Positions 14,686 to 23,422 of a DNA stretch of 36,553 nucleotides are shown here, in pieces (position 1 is the first letter of the stretch; the number at the start of each line of letters is the position of its first letter). The notes under the pieces were generated by a model, which was given only the letters and a program-made list of their open reading frames with translations, was not told the DNA's origin and searched no databases. Both the position numbers and the translations under genes were made by a program. The DNA comes from an uncultured Luminiphilus sp. (GTDB lineage: Bacteria > Pseudomonadota > Gammaproteobacteria > Pseudomonadales > Halieaceae), in assembly GCA_905479205.1 (NCBI GenBank), contig CAJQLP010000228.1:1-36553 (forward strand), given 5' to 3'.

Positions 14686-16200
14686 CTAGGAAAAAGGAGC
14701 GTTCCACTGCTCGCGCAGTAGTTTTTTCTGTATTTTACCCATAGCATTTCGTGGCAATGACGCCACCACTTGAATCGTCTTCGGCACTTTAAAGCTCGCC
14801 AGCTTGTCCTTGAGCAATATTTTGATGTTGCCCTCATCCAAGTGCGCATCCGCCAACGGCACAATGGCGGCAACCACCGTTTCGCCAAAATCTGGGTGAG
14901 GAACCCCAAAAACCGCTGATTCTTGGACCCCCGGCAGTTCATTCAGTACTAGCTCAACTTCTTTGGGATAGACGTTGAGGCCGCCAGTGATGACCATATC
15001 TTTTGAGCGCCCCACAATACTGAGGTAGCCGCGATCATCAATGCGACCCTGGTCACCCGTCACAAACCACTGATCTTCAGTAAAGTCCTGAGCGGTTTTT
15101 TCAGGCATTCTCCAATAACCTTTGAAGACATTGGGACCTCGAACTTCGATCTCGCCAATTTGTCCCACGGAGACGGGATGATGCTGCAGGTCACATACTC
15201 TGATCTCCACCTCCGGCAAGGGGAAGCCAACAGTCCCCGCGCGTCGCTCGCCTATGAGCGGATTAGAACAATTCATTCCAGTCTCACTCATACCATAACG
15301 CTCTAGGATCGTGTGGCCGGTGCGTTCGGCAAAGCTCGCAAAGGTCTCCTCCAGTAGCGGCGCGCTCCCAGACACAAATAAGCGCATGTTTTGGCAGTCA
15401 GCGCGCCCAAAGGACGCTTCGGCGAGCAAGCGGGTATAGTAGGTTGGCACACCCATCATGACCGTCGAAAGGGGTAATAACTCGCGCACCTTGTTGACCT
15501 CGAGTTTCGGCAGCCAGTGCATAGAGGCGCCGCTCATTAGCACGCAATGAATCCCCACAAAGAGTCCATGAACGTGGTAAATGGGCAAGGCGTGGAGCAA
15601 AACATCCTGCTGGGTGAAGCCCCATGACTCCACCAGCACCTCCGCATTGCTACGCAGGTTTTTGTGAGTCAACATGATGCCTTTGGGTCTACCGGTCGTA
15701 CCCGAGGAATACAGCAGCACCGCTAGGTCGTCGTCGGTGCGCAACTCAATGTCTACATCGGGCTCTGATTGCCGATATTGCTCCTGCAGGGACCCTTCAC
15801 CATTAGCATCTAAGGTCATCAAATGTGGTGTACCCACCTCGGCACACAGCTGGCTGTAACTATCGAGCTTACTGGGGTCACAAACCAGTAAGCTGGGCTC
15901 TGCGTTACTCAAAAAATACTGCATTTCATCGAGTGCATAAGCCGTATTCAATGGGTGATAGACCAAGCCTGCGCGCAACACACCCAGGTACAACCAAAGA
16001 TTGGTAACCGATTTTTCTACCTGTACGCTAACCCTATCCCCCGGCTGTAGTCCTAGGCGACGCAACAAGGCAGCCATGCGGGCAGACTCACGCTCCATAT
16101 CCCCAAAGCTGTACTCCTGACCGGCAAGATCTCGCAATAAAACCTTTTCCGCATCCGGTGAGCGTGCTGCAATGGCAGCATAAAAATTCACGTTTGCCAC
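14686..16200 (-). CDS. matB: Malonyl-CoA synthetase-like acyl-CoA ligase (MatB-like)
   Basis: AMP-forming ligase of about 504 aa that would make malonyl- or methylmalonyl-CoA from the free acid. The MatB-like blocks are VSVQVEKS followed by AGLVYHPLNTAY, the ATP loop LLYSSGTTGRPKG, HGLFVGIHCVLMSG, MMGVPTYYTRLL, ERYGMSETGMN, VKGYWRMPEK-type (here FKGYWRMPEK), GRSKDMVITGGLNVYPKEVE and the C-terminal PRNAMGKIQKK lysine motif. I prefer a GTG start at 16200 because GGAGG (16206-16210) lies 5 bases upstream; the ATG at 16218 would add 6 residues but lacks a ribosome site. It follows the HDAH-like gene by 29 bp and is probably co-transcribed. Other short or medium acids are possible substrates. Confidence 0.82.
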   Translation of the reverse strand: MANVNFYAAIAARSPDAEKVLLRDLAGQEYSFGDMERESARMAALLRRLGLQPGDRVSVQVEKSVTNLWLYLGVLRAGLVYHPLNTAYALDEMQYFLSNAEPSLLVCDPSKLDSYSQLCAEVGTPHLMTLDANGEGSLQEQYRQSEPDVDIELRTDDDLAVLLYSSGTTGRPKGIMLTHKNLRSNAEVLVESWGFTQQDVLLHALPIYHVHGLFVGIHCVLMSGASMHWLPKLEVNKVRELLPLSTVMMGVPTYYTRLLAEASFGRADCQNMRLFVSGSAPLLEETFASFAERTGHTILERYGMSETGMNCSNPLIGERRAGTVGFPLPEVEIRVCDLQHHPVSVGQIGEIEVRGPNVFKGYWRMPEKTAQDFTEDQWFVTGDQGRIDDRGYLSIVGRSKDMVITGGLNVYPKEVELVLNELPGVQESAVFGVPHPDFGETVVAAIVPLADAHLDEGNIKILLKDKLASFKVPKTIQVVASLPRNAMGKIQKKLLREQWNAPFS

Positions 16201-16229
16201 GTTATCCTCCACTGGCATACAGCTAATAT

Positions 16230-17345
16230 TTATCGAATGTTGGCCAGCAACGGCTTGGCGGCATCAATCGCCGCTTGCTGATGGGGCTGCAGTTCTTGTC
16301 CGCCTAACCCCGCATGCATGGGCAGGAAGGGGTCTTCGGTCCCACTGCTAATGCCTGAGAGCGTCTCCATAACTGCCAGGCCAAAAAATGGCACCGTCCA
16401 ACTGTTGTAACCGCCCTCGTGGGTCATCAGTAATTTGCCACCGCAGTGTCTATCCGCGGCAGACAAGAGTTTCTGGGTGAGACTTCGGTAGCCATCACTG
16501 TGCATTTGCATGCGGCCAAGGGGATCGTAGGCGCCTGCATCAAAACCGCTGGGGACAATAATTAACTCCGGTTTGAAGGCATCTAAAGCGGGAAGTATCA
16601 CTTGATCAAAAGCGGCCTCATAGGCGCCCACACCCGAACCCGGAGGCATGGGTATGTTGAGGTTGTAGCCCTGTCCTAACCCCTCACCATTCTCGTGGGT
16701 GTAGCCGGAATCAGGGGGAAAGCAGTTGTCCTGATGAATGGAGATCGTCAGTGCGCGCGGATCATCATAGAACGCACTCTGGGTGCCATTGCCGTGGTGA
16801 ACGTCCCAGTCCACGTAGGCGATGCGCTGTAGTCCAAAATTGTCGAAGGCGTGCATTCCCGCCAGGGCAGCGTTACCAAAAATGCAGAAGCCCATGCCCT
16901 CCCCCGCTATGGCATGGTGACCGGGTGGACGCACCAAGGCGTAAGCGTTGTCGACTTCACCTTTCAATATCGCCTCTAGCGCCGCCAAAACGCCGCCAAC
17001 GGACAGCATTGCGATCTCGTAACTGCCCCGCCCCGCTGGCGTGAAAAACCCCGCGTCGCCACCGGTATCGGCGCTGATTTGCTTCACGTTCTCCAGATGT
17101 TCTACGGTATGAAATTTCAGCACCTCCGCCTCGGTCGCCATCCGAGGCTTGATGTGGTGCAAATGCTCATTCATCCCAGCCACTTCCAGCAAGTTCCTGA
17201 AGCGCCGCTTGGTCTCTGGATTTTCGGCGTGTACATCGGGTTGCACGGGGTTACCAAAGGGCATCGGGCCGGCGAAATTGCCGGTGTCGTGCCACATGTA
17301 AAGCTCGTGGCAAACCAATCCAGTGCGTCGTTTCGACAGGTTCAT
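16230..17345 (-). CDS. HDAH-type histone deacetylase-like amidohydrolase
   Basis: A 371-residue zinc amidohydrolase of the arginase/deacetylase fold, class II-like. Catalytic residues are all visible: H143 and H144 in RPPGHHA, zinc ligands D181 and H183 in DWDVHHGNGTQ and D269 in PSGFDAGAYDPLGRM, and the transition-state tyrosine Y313 in HEGGY. The layout is the same, with a one-residue offset, as I remember it for the Bordetella/Alcaligenes FB188 HDAH (369 aa). Bacterial members deacetylate acetylpolyamines or other N-acyl amines. GAGGGG upstream supports the ATG. It lies between an exported amidase (94 bp upstream) and a malonyl-CoA synthetase-like gene, which fits an N-acyl compound breakdown route. 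Confidence 0.9.
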   Translation of the reverse strand: MNLSKRRTGLVCHELYMWHDTGNFAGPMPFGNPVQPDVHAENPETKRRFRNLLEVAGMNEHLHHIKPRMATEAEVLKFHTVEHLENVKQISADTGGDAGFFTPAGRGSYEIAMLSVGGVLAALEAILKGEVDNAYALVRPPGHHAIAGEGMGFCIFGNAALAGMHAFDNFGLQRIAYVDWDVHHGNGTQSAFYDDPRALTISIHQDNCFPPDSGYTHENGEGLGQGYNLNIPMPPGSGVGAYEAAFDQVILPALDAFKPELIIVPSGFDAGAYDPLGRMQMHSDGYRSLTQKLLSAADRHCGGKLLMTHEGGYNSWTVPFFGLAVMETLSGISSGTEDPFLPMHAGLGGQELQPHQQAAIDAAKPLLANIR

Positions 17346-17439
17346 CGCAATCCCCTCGTCATAACCCTCAACCTTATATCCTCGGTCATCTTTTTCAGTG
17401 CCGTCCCTTCGTTAAGACTCAGCACCGCATTGGCTCGCA

Positions 17440-18948
17440 TTACCCTGCGTGAACAGGTGGACGTTGGTTGAAGCCGCCTACCGCTCGCTCCACGTCACTT
17501 GCAATACTGAACAGCAACGCATCTGCACCCACCGGTGCTGACAACATCACGCCAATAGGTAGGCCGCTTTCGCTCATTCCCAAAGGCAGCGACACCGAAG
17601 GCTGACCCGTCATATTGTACAAATGCGTAAAGGCTGCAACTCGCTTAAAACGCTGGGTATAACGCTGCAAATCATCGCCATCGCGATAAGTGATAGTGCC
17701 AAGCTCCGGCGCCGGGGTGGCAGTAACCGGTTGTAGCACCAAGTCGTAGCGCTGTTGGAACTGCCCCATCTGTCGGCCGAGGTAATGCATATGCTCAAGT
17801 GCAGCGGCAACACTAGAACCGGTAAGACCCGAGCCTTCGCGCCTAATCATGTGGGTCATAGGCTCCAGCTCTTGCTCGAGAATGGGCCGTCCGCGAGTCT
17901 GCTCTACGTAATCCAACCAGGCCGTCATACTCGAGACCATCAACACGTTCTGGGTCTGATTCAATTGGTCGTAATCAATACCAGGGGCTGCCTCCTCCAC
18001 GTGATGGCCCATCGCCTGCAACATCGACGCCGTCTCGCGAACGGCCCGCGCCACATCAGGATGAATATCAACCGCGGGTTCGGTTAGGTTCAGCGCCACT
18101 CGCAATGGCTTGCAGGGCGTCAATGTCGCTGCAAAAAAGCCTGATGTCGCCAAGCCAACACCATAAGGCGCGCCAGGCTCATAGCCTGAAATCGCCTCCA
18201 GCATCACAGCGCTGTCGCGCACAGAGCGCGTGACCACGTGACCCACAGACATGCCTGCACCAGAACCACCGGGGGTCAAGCCCCGAGTCGGTTTAAAACC
18301 AAAGACGCCGCAGTGGTTGGCGGGAACGCGAATGGAGCCACCGCCATCGGTGGCGTGGGCCATGGGAATAATCCCCGCGGCTACCGCTGCGGCAGATCCC
18401 CCACTCGAGCCGCCTGTACTGTGGGCGAGGTTCCAGGGATTTTTGCAATCTCCAAGGTGTGCGCCTTCAGTGGTTAAGGCCATACCAAACTCGGGTGTAT
18501 TGGTTTTACCGAATACAATGACGCCAGCGTCACGGAAGCGCTGCACCATGGTCGAATCCTGCGTCGCCACCACATTCTTCATCAGGGCAGAACCACCGCT
18601 GGTGACGGTTCCCTTGAGCTCTACACTTAGATCCTTTAACAGAAATGGAACGCCGGCGAAGGGACCTTTCGGCTGATAATCCGCGAGCTCTTTTCTCGCT
18701 CGCTCTATGTGATCCTGAGCCAAGAGATTTAACTGCGGGTTAACCTGATCGAGGCGGCGTATCGCTTCGTCCAACAATTCCTGAGCACTTGCCGTACCCG
18801 AATTCACCCAGTGCCCCATGGTGAGGGCATCAGCGTCATCCCAGGAATCGGCAACACCAACACGCGCTTGGGTTGCAGGTATGTGACTGGCTGCAGCGCT
18901 CACTGCAGCCAACTGTAACAGCGCCCTTCGGCTAAACGTCACGCTCAC
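17440..18948 (-). CDS. Exported (Tat) amidase signature hydrolase
   Basis: A 502-residue AS-family amidase with K105 (PFLLKDLSVE), cis-Ser S182 in TGGSSGGSAAA and nucleophile S205 in DGGGSIRVPA. The N-terminus SRRALLQLAAVSAAASHIPA then TQA is a twin-arginine type signal, so the folded enzyme is probably exported to the periplasm. It starts with GTG at 18946-18948, overlapping the stop of the amidohydrolase gene (GTGA), so the two are translationally coupled. Similar sequences are often labelled 6-aminohexanoate cyclic dimer hydrolase-like, but the substrate is open. Periplasmic placement next to a TonB receptor suggests it acts on an imported amide before passage through the inner membrane. 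Confidence 0.88.
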   Translation of the reverse strand: MSVTFSRRALLQLAAVSAAASHIPATQARVGVADSWDDADALTMGHWVNSGTASAQELLDEAIRRLDQVNPQLNLLAQDHIERARKELADYQPKGPFAGVPFLLKDLSVELKGTVTSGGSALMKNVVATQDSTMVQRFRDAGVIVFGKTNTPEFGMALTTEGAHLGDCKNPWNLAHSTGGSSGGSAAAVAAGIIPMAHATDGGGSIRVPANHCGVFGFKPTRGLTPGGSGAGMSVGHVVTRSVRDSAVMLEAISGYEPGAPYGVGLATSGFFAATLTPCKPLRVALNLTEPAVDIHPDVARAVRETASMLQAMGHHVEEAAPGIDYDQLNQTQNVLMVSSMTAWLDYVEQTRGRPILEQELEPMTHMIRREGSGLTGSSVAAALEHMHYLGRQMGQFQQRYDLVLQPVTATPAPELGTITYRDGDDLQRYTQRFKRVAAFTHLYNMTGQPSVSLPLGMSESGLPIGVMLSAPVGADALLFSIASDVERAVGGFNQRPPVHAG

Positions 18949-20705
18949 GGTGCTTCATAGACCAACGTGCCGCGAAACCACGTTTGCTCCGGCTGTATCT
19001 CTGACACAGCATCAACAGAAATAGTATGAAGATCTGAATTCAGGACTACGAAGTCAGCGGATTTACCGGGAGTAATAGATCCCGCTACGTCGTCCATTCC
19101 CATGATGGCGGCTGGCCGTGTGGTCCACATCGTCATGGCTTCGTCAAGATTAATTGCCTGCTCAGCCCAGAAAGTTTCTTCGCGACCATTGGTCGGATGC
19201 TTGCGTGTCACCAGCGCCTCAATCGCGGGCCAGGGGTTCATATCTGCGGCGGCAGCGGGCCAATCAGAGCCGCCATTTATAGGCGCTCCGGCCTCAAGTA
19301 GATCCTTTGTGGGCCAGTACTGTGAACCTCTGGGCTCCCCTACTGCTTGCACTACCGAATCGATGATCGGTCGGGGATACCACAAATACGGCGTGAAATC
19401 GGCGACGGCATTCAAGGCCTTAAAGCGAGGAATATCCTCGACAGCGACGTAGCCCGCGTGTGCGAGGGATATAGGCAGTCCGCTGTCGCCATTAATCGAC
19501 CGCGCGTGCTCAATGGCGTTAAGCGCCAGCTGAACTGAACCGTCACCCGCGGTATGAATTTTTATCCTGTAGCCGGCCTTATCAAATGCCGCCACGGCAG
19601 CAAACAACTCGTCGCTAGGAATCATCTGCATGCCCTTTGTGGGCTCCGGGTGTTTTTCATCAACGGTGTACTCGTCCAACATCATCGCCGAGCGAGAAGC
19701 CGTAGGCACACCGTCTAGAAAAAACTTAATCGCTTTCGCATCGGTATTAACAGAGGCGTGTTTGATAGCCCGGTCATCATAAGCCGCAACATCCTCAAGA
19801 GGCTGGGGCTCTTTACCGTGACCATAACTTTGCTGATACAACAGCGCACGCATGGTCAGACGACCCTGTTCGTCAGCCTTTTGATAGTGCGCCAGCGTGT
19901 CCGCAGGAGCTCTTGCTTCTCCCACTGCTGTCACTCCAAAGGCGTTGGCAATGCGCGAAACTTCAGCTACCGCCTCAACTTTCTGCTCGAAGGTATAGGG
20001 AGGTATTACGCTGTGCACCACCCCAGCAGCAAATTCCAAAAGCACACCGTTGGGCACGCCATCGGCATCCCGAACAAACTTACCTCCCTGGGGGTCGGGG
20101 GTACTCGCGCTCAATTCTATACCCGCCAACTCGAGGGCCCGCGTGTTGGCCCACCCGTGATGCGCTGAGTCATCATCAAGGAAAACCGGATGACCGTTGG
20201 AGACCGCATCTAAAAATGCTCTGGGGGACTCAATGTCGTTATCCACGAAGAAGTTACTGCTCCATTGGCCGCCGACGAGCCACTCGGGCGCGTTGGGATC
20301 CTCAGCACAGCCTTGAATAATGGCCGCCAATTCTTCCGGCGTGGTCGTGAAAGCAAAGTTGCACATATAAAGGGTCTTCTCGCCACCCTGGAAAGGGTGA
20401 ACGTGGGCGTCCATCAATCCAGGAGTTACCGCTTTACCCTGAGCGTCGATAACGCTTGTCGCGTCACCCACCAATATCTGAATATCCTCGTTACTGCCTA
20501 CAGCGGCAAACACCCCGTCGCGGATCGCGAAGGCCTGCTGCAGTGAATCCGACGTGCCGTCGGTGTAAACCCGAGCGTTGAGGACCACGGTATCTGCCGC
20601 CATCTCAGTAACGGCATTCCCCGGCGAAGCCGGCGGCGTGTCGCCGCCACATCCGACCACCCCGGCTGAGGTCATAAGGCAAATGGCAATTATTTTTTTA
20701 TTCAT
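18945..20705 (-). CDS. YtcJ-like amidohydrolase lipoprotein
   Basis: A 586-residue metal-dependent amidohydrolase (amidohydrolase family 3). The metal-binding HxH motif is at H101/H103 (GLMDAHVHPFQGG). Further ligands probably include the histidines in KIHTAGDG and SLAHAGY, and the NGGSDWP aspartate. The N-terminus is a lipoprotein signal: basic MNKK, a hydrophobic stretch, then the lipobox VVGC with C19 lipidated. Residue +2 is Gly, so outer-membrane sorting is likely. The last residues overlap the amidase start (GTGA). The enzyme would cleave an amide, carbamate or cyclic amide in the periplasm. The gene follows the TonB-dependent receptor but a terminator lies between, so it may also have its own promoter. 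Confidence 0.87.
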   Translation of the reverse strand: MNKKIIAICLMTSAGVVGCGGDTPPASPGNAVTEMAADTVVLNARVYTDGTSDSLQQAFAIRDGVFAAVGSNEDIQILVGDATSVIDAQGKAVTPGLMDAHVHPFQGGEKTLYMCNFAFTTTPEELAAIIQGCAEDPNAPEWLVGGQWSSNFFVDNDIESPRAFLDAVSNGHPVFLDDDSAHHGWANTRALELAGIELSASTPDPQGGKFVRDADGVPNGVLLEFAAGVVHSVIPPYTFEQKVEAVAEVSRIANAFGVTAVGEARAPADTLAHYQKADEQGRLTMRALLYQQSYGHGKEPQPLEDVAAYDDRAIKHASVNTDAKAIKFFLDGVPTASRSAMMLDEYTVDEKHPEPTKGMQMIPSDELFAAVAAFDKAGYRIKIHTAGDGSVQLALNAIEHARSINGDSGLPISLAHAGYVAVEDIPRFKALNAVADFTPYLWYPRPIIDSVVQAVGEPRGSQYWPTKDLLEAGAPINGGSDWPAAAADMNPWPAIEALVTRKHPTNGREETFWAEQAINLDEAMTMWTTRPAAIMGMDDVAGSITPGKSADFVVLNSDLHTISVDAVSEIQPEQTWFRGTLVYEAP

Positions 20706-20767
20706 AGCAATTTTCCAGTATCCGCAATTTATGCACGAGGAGTGCCCAGACTATTGTTAATCAGCAA

Positions 20768-20787
20768 GCTGAAAGCGATTTTTCAGC
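20768..20787. repeat. Perfect 7-bp inverted repeat next to terminator
   Basis: GCTGAAA-GCGATT-TTTCAGC forms a perfect 7-bp stem with a 6-bp loop, directly beside the T-tract of the TonB-receptor terminator. On the plus strand it is followed by eight A, so it is not a plus-strand terminator. It may aid termination on the minus strand or protect a 5' leader of the amidohydrolase mRNA. Confidence 0.4.
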
Positions 20788-20816
20788 AAAAAAAAGGGGC
20801 GCATTGGCCCCCTTTT
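20788..20816 (-). terminator. Rho-independent terminator of the TonB-dependent receptor gene
   Basis: Read on the minus strand, AAAAGGGGGC-CAAT-GCGCCCC is followed by TTTTTTTT. This is a GC stem (one bulge or mismatch) with an A/T extension and an eight-base U-tract, starting 18 bp after the receptor stop codon. It should insulate the receptor from the downstream amidohydrolase operon. Confidence 0.75.
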
Positions 20817-20833
20817 CTCTCTCTAAGATGTCA

Positions 20834-23257
20834 TTACTTGCCGATGAAGTAGCTGAAGGTAACACCCATCGTGCGGGGCATGCCCCAGGTGCGCACATAG
20901 GGGCCATTACCACCGCCGTAGGCGGAGGGGTAGTAATCCTCATCAGCTAAGTTCTTCACCCAACCCATAACTCGCCATGAGCCGTCCACCGAACCGACAC
21001 CAATCCGGGCGTTAGCCACCGAGTAGTCTTCGGTTGCGTCTTCCGGTCGTGGACCACCTGTGGTCTCACCGGTGTAGTTGACGTCAGCAGAGACATCCAT
21101 GGTCAGGTTGTTGCCAATGGGGAACTCGTAGCGGGCAAACAGCGTGTAGGAGAAATCCGGAGTCATCGCTAAATCCTGACCCGACGCATCATAGTAGTTG
21201 ATGTTGTTGGGGTAAGAACTGTTAGCCGCGTCTACCGCCTGCCACTTGATCACCTCAGAGTCCAACCAAGCTGCATTGCCTGCCAACGTTAGGCCATCGG
21301 TGGGCTGCCAGGTGATTTCTAACTCGGCACCGGTAATCTCCGACTCATCAACGTTAGTCAAACCAGAGATATTACCCACCAGAGTAACGGCCCTATCCTG
21401 CTCCTGCTTGTCCTGATAATCGTAGAAGAAGACCGCACCGTTCACCTGCATCGTGCCATCCAACAGGGTGGACTTGGCACCTAGCTCATAAGCCGTTAAG
21501 ACTTCCTCCTCGTAGGGAATGAGCTGGGTAGTGGTATTGGAGTTGGCTCCGTTAAATCCACCTGATTTAAACCCGTTAGAAATAGAGGCATACACCAGCG
21601 TGTCTTCAACGGGGGTCCAATCCAGCCCGATCTTGCCCGTCAAACGGCCGGTGTCGATGCTGTCTTCATAGGGATTAAACGCCGGGTCAAAGCCACCGAT
21701 GTCATTAATGCTTCCACAGCTACCGGGAGTGCGTTCAAAGGGGCTACCCCAAAGTCCGAACACGTTGTTCAAGAATACGCCTAGGGAGCCATCTTCAGCG
21801 ACGTAAGTACAACCCTTCCAGTCACGGGTCTCTTCTGTGTAGCGCGCACCCACAATTAAATTAACGCTCTGACTGAGTGCATATTCAACGTGACCAAAAA
21901 TAGCCGCCGACTCGGTTTCCTGTTGGTACTTTGTATCCAATTCCAAAATGGGGTTCGGGGCAAACAAACCAACACCGAAGGGTTGGCTAGCGAAGCCATA
22001 AACCGAATCTGACATGAAGTAGTGGTAATACTCATCCATATCGTCGTAGGAATAATACAGGCCCGCTACCCAATTCAGCTTGTCGGACTCGCCGCTCAGG
22101 CGTATTTCTTGGCTAAATACCTGCAGATCGGTAGTGTTGATATTGCTCGAGTCATTATAAAAACCACCGTCCCAGTCGTTGCCCTCGACTCGCTGGAAGT
22201 CGCTGTAACCGGTGATGGCTGTTAGGGTCATACCATCCAAATCCAAATCAAAGCGCAAGACCATGTTGGTGGTCTGGTTGTCTCGCTGGGGACGGATATT
22301 AAAGGTCTTACCCGTAATAGGGCTGGTATAGCTATTGGTCCAACCTGCTTTTTCTGAATCGTTCACCGAGTACCAGGGTGGGGTCTCGCCGAAATTAGCG
22401 CCGCCGGGAATAATGTATTGATTCAACGGCAAATAAGGCGCAATGAAAGAATTGAGTCCAATGAGTGAACCGTCATAAGCGGTATTTGCAGTGTTCTCTG
22501 ACTGGTCATCGACGTAACTAGCAATGAACTTCACGCGCAGTGAATCCGACAGATCGGACTCTATGGTTCCGCGAATTGCCATCACGTCGTCGCGACCTAG
22601 GTCATCGTCACCCACGGTATTTTCTTGCCAACCCTCATTGGATTTTACGTAGCGCATAGCCAGGCGACCGCGGGTGCTGTCTGACAAGGGACCACTGACA
22701 TAACCCTCGGCATTAAAGGCCGAGTAGGAACCGTAAGATCCAGTGATACCCGCTTCAAACTCGTCAGTAGGTGCATTGCTGATAAAGTTTATTTGACCTG
22801 CAGTGGTGTTGCGTCCATACAGATCGCCCTGTGGGCCCTTCAAAATCTCGACGCGGTTGGTGTCGAACAAAAGGCCTCGGGTCATAACCGTATAAGGCAT
22901 CGCAACATCATCGAAGTACAGACCAACAGTGGATGACGCGGCTGTGGAGTAATCCTGGAAGCCCACACCCCGAATGGTGTATAGCGGAACACCGGTAGCA
23001 GCGGTCTCATTCACCGTCACACCCGGTGTATACATAGCAATTTCGTCAGCACTGAGAATACCCAGTTCACGAATCTGATCGCCGGTGAAGGTATTGATGG
23101 CAATGCCAATATCGTTGGCACTCTGCTCACGCTTCTGTGCAGTAACAACAACCTCTTCAAGCTGCATTGCCCCACTGGGCAAGGCCGCGGTTGCGGCCAA
23201 TACGGCAATGGCCAACTTGCTTCTTAGGTGCGCACTCGTGGTCTGGGTACTTTGCAT
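20834..23257 (-). CDS. TonB-dependent outer-membrane receptor
   Basis: An 807-residue TonB-dependent receptor. A signal peptide (about residues 1-30, ending ALPSGA) precedes the TonB box EEVVVTAQ (34-41). The plug domain follows with IRGVGFQDYST and the typical VEILKGPQGDLYGRNTTAGQ, then a 22-strand barrel rich in aromatic residues. It has GGGGAG 9 bases before the ATG, preceded by a run of nine A. The sequence type is the large group of receptors common in marine and sphingomonad-like degraders of organic compounds, not a clear siderophore receptor. The last residues are SYFIGK, lacking the usual terminal Phe. Its neighbours (amidohydrolase, amidases) suggest it imports an organic amide. The AraC gene ends 165 bp upstream. 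Confidence 0.92.
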   Translation of the reverse strand: MQSTQTTSAHLRSKLAIAVLAATAALPSGAMQLEEVVVTAQKREQSANDIGIAINTFTGDQIRELGILSADEIAMYTPGVTVNETAATGVPLYTIRGVGFQDYSTAASSTVGLYFDDVAMPYTVMTRGLLFDTNRVEILKGPQGDLYGRNTTAGQINFISNAPTDEFEAGITGSYGSYSAFNAEGYVSGPLSDSTRGRLAMRYVKSNEGWQENTVGDDDLGRDDVMAIRGTIESDLSDSLRVKFIASYVDDQSENTANTAYDGSLIGLNSFIAPYLPLNQYIIPGGANFGETPPWYSVNDSEKAGWTNSYTSPITGKTFNIRPQRDNQTTNMVLRFDLDLDGMTLTAITGYSDFQRVEGNDWDGGFYNDSSNINTTDLQVFSQEIRLSGESDKLNWVAGLYYSYDDMDEYYHYFMSDSVYGFASQPFGVGLFAPNPILELDTKYQQETESAAIFGHVEYALSQSVNLIVGARYTEETRDWKGCTYVAEDGSLGVFLNNVFGLWGSPFERTPGSCGSINDIGGFDPAFNPYEDSIDTGRLTGKIGLDWTPVEDTLVYASISNGFKSGGFNGANSNTTTQLIPYEEEVLTAYELGAKSTLLDGTMQVNGAVFFYDYQDKQEQDRAVTLVGNISGLTNVDESEITGAELEITWQPTDGLTLAGNAAWLDSEVIKWQAVDAANSSYPNNINYYDASGQDLAMTPDFSYTLFARYEFPIGNNLTMDVSADVNYTGETTGGPRPEDATEDYSVANARIGVGSVDGSWRVMGWVKNLADEDYYPSAYGGGNGPYVRTWGMPRTMGVTFSYFIGK

Positions 23258-23422
23258 TGACGAAACTCCCCGTTTTTTTTTGTGATTGGACGTCTACCGG
23301 CACAAGATGGCCCGACGTCCTGTTTATGTTTATGTGCTGAATATACCGATTGATTTTGTCTTTCGCCTTGACCGATTCGGCCACCCGTTTGACTCGGCTT
23401 GATCTATGCCCCATCGGCGAGT

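Noticed and set aside
16201-16218. ATG at 16218 as start of the MatB-like gene
   Set aside because: No ribosome site upstream, whereas GTG 16200 has GGAGG at 5 bases. The ATG remains a minor alternative.
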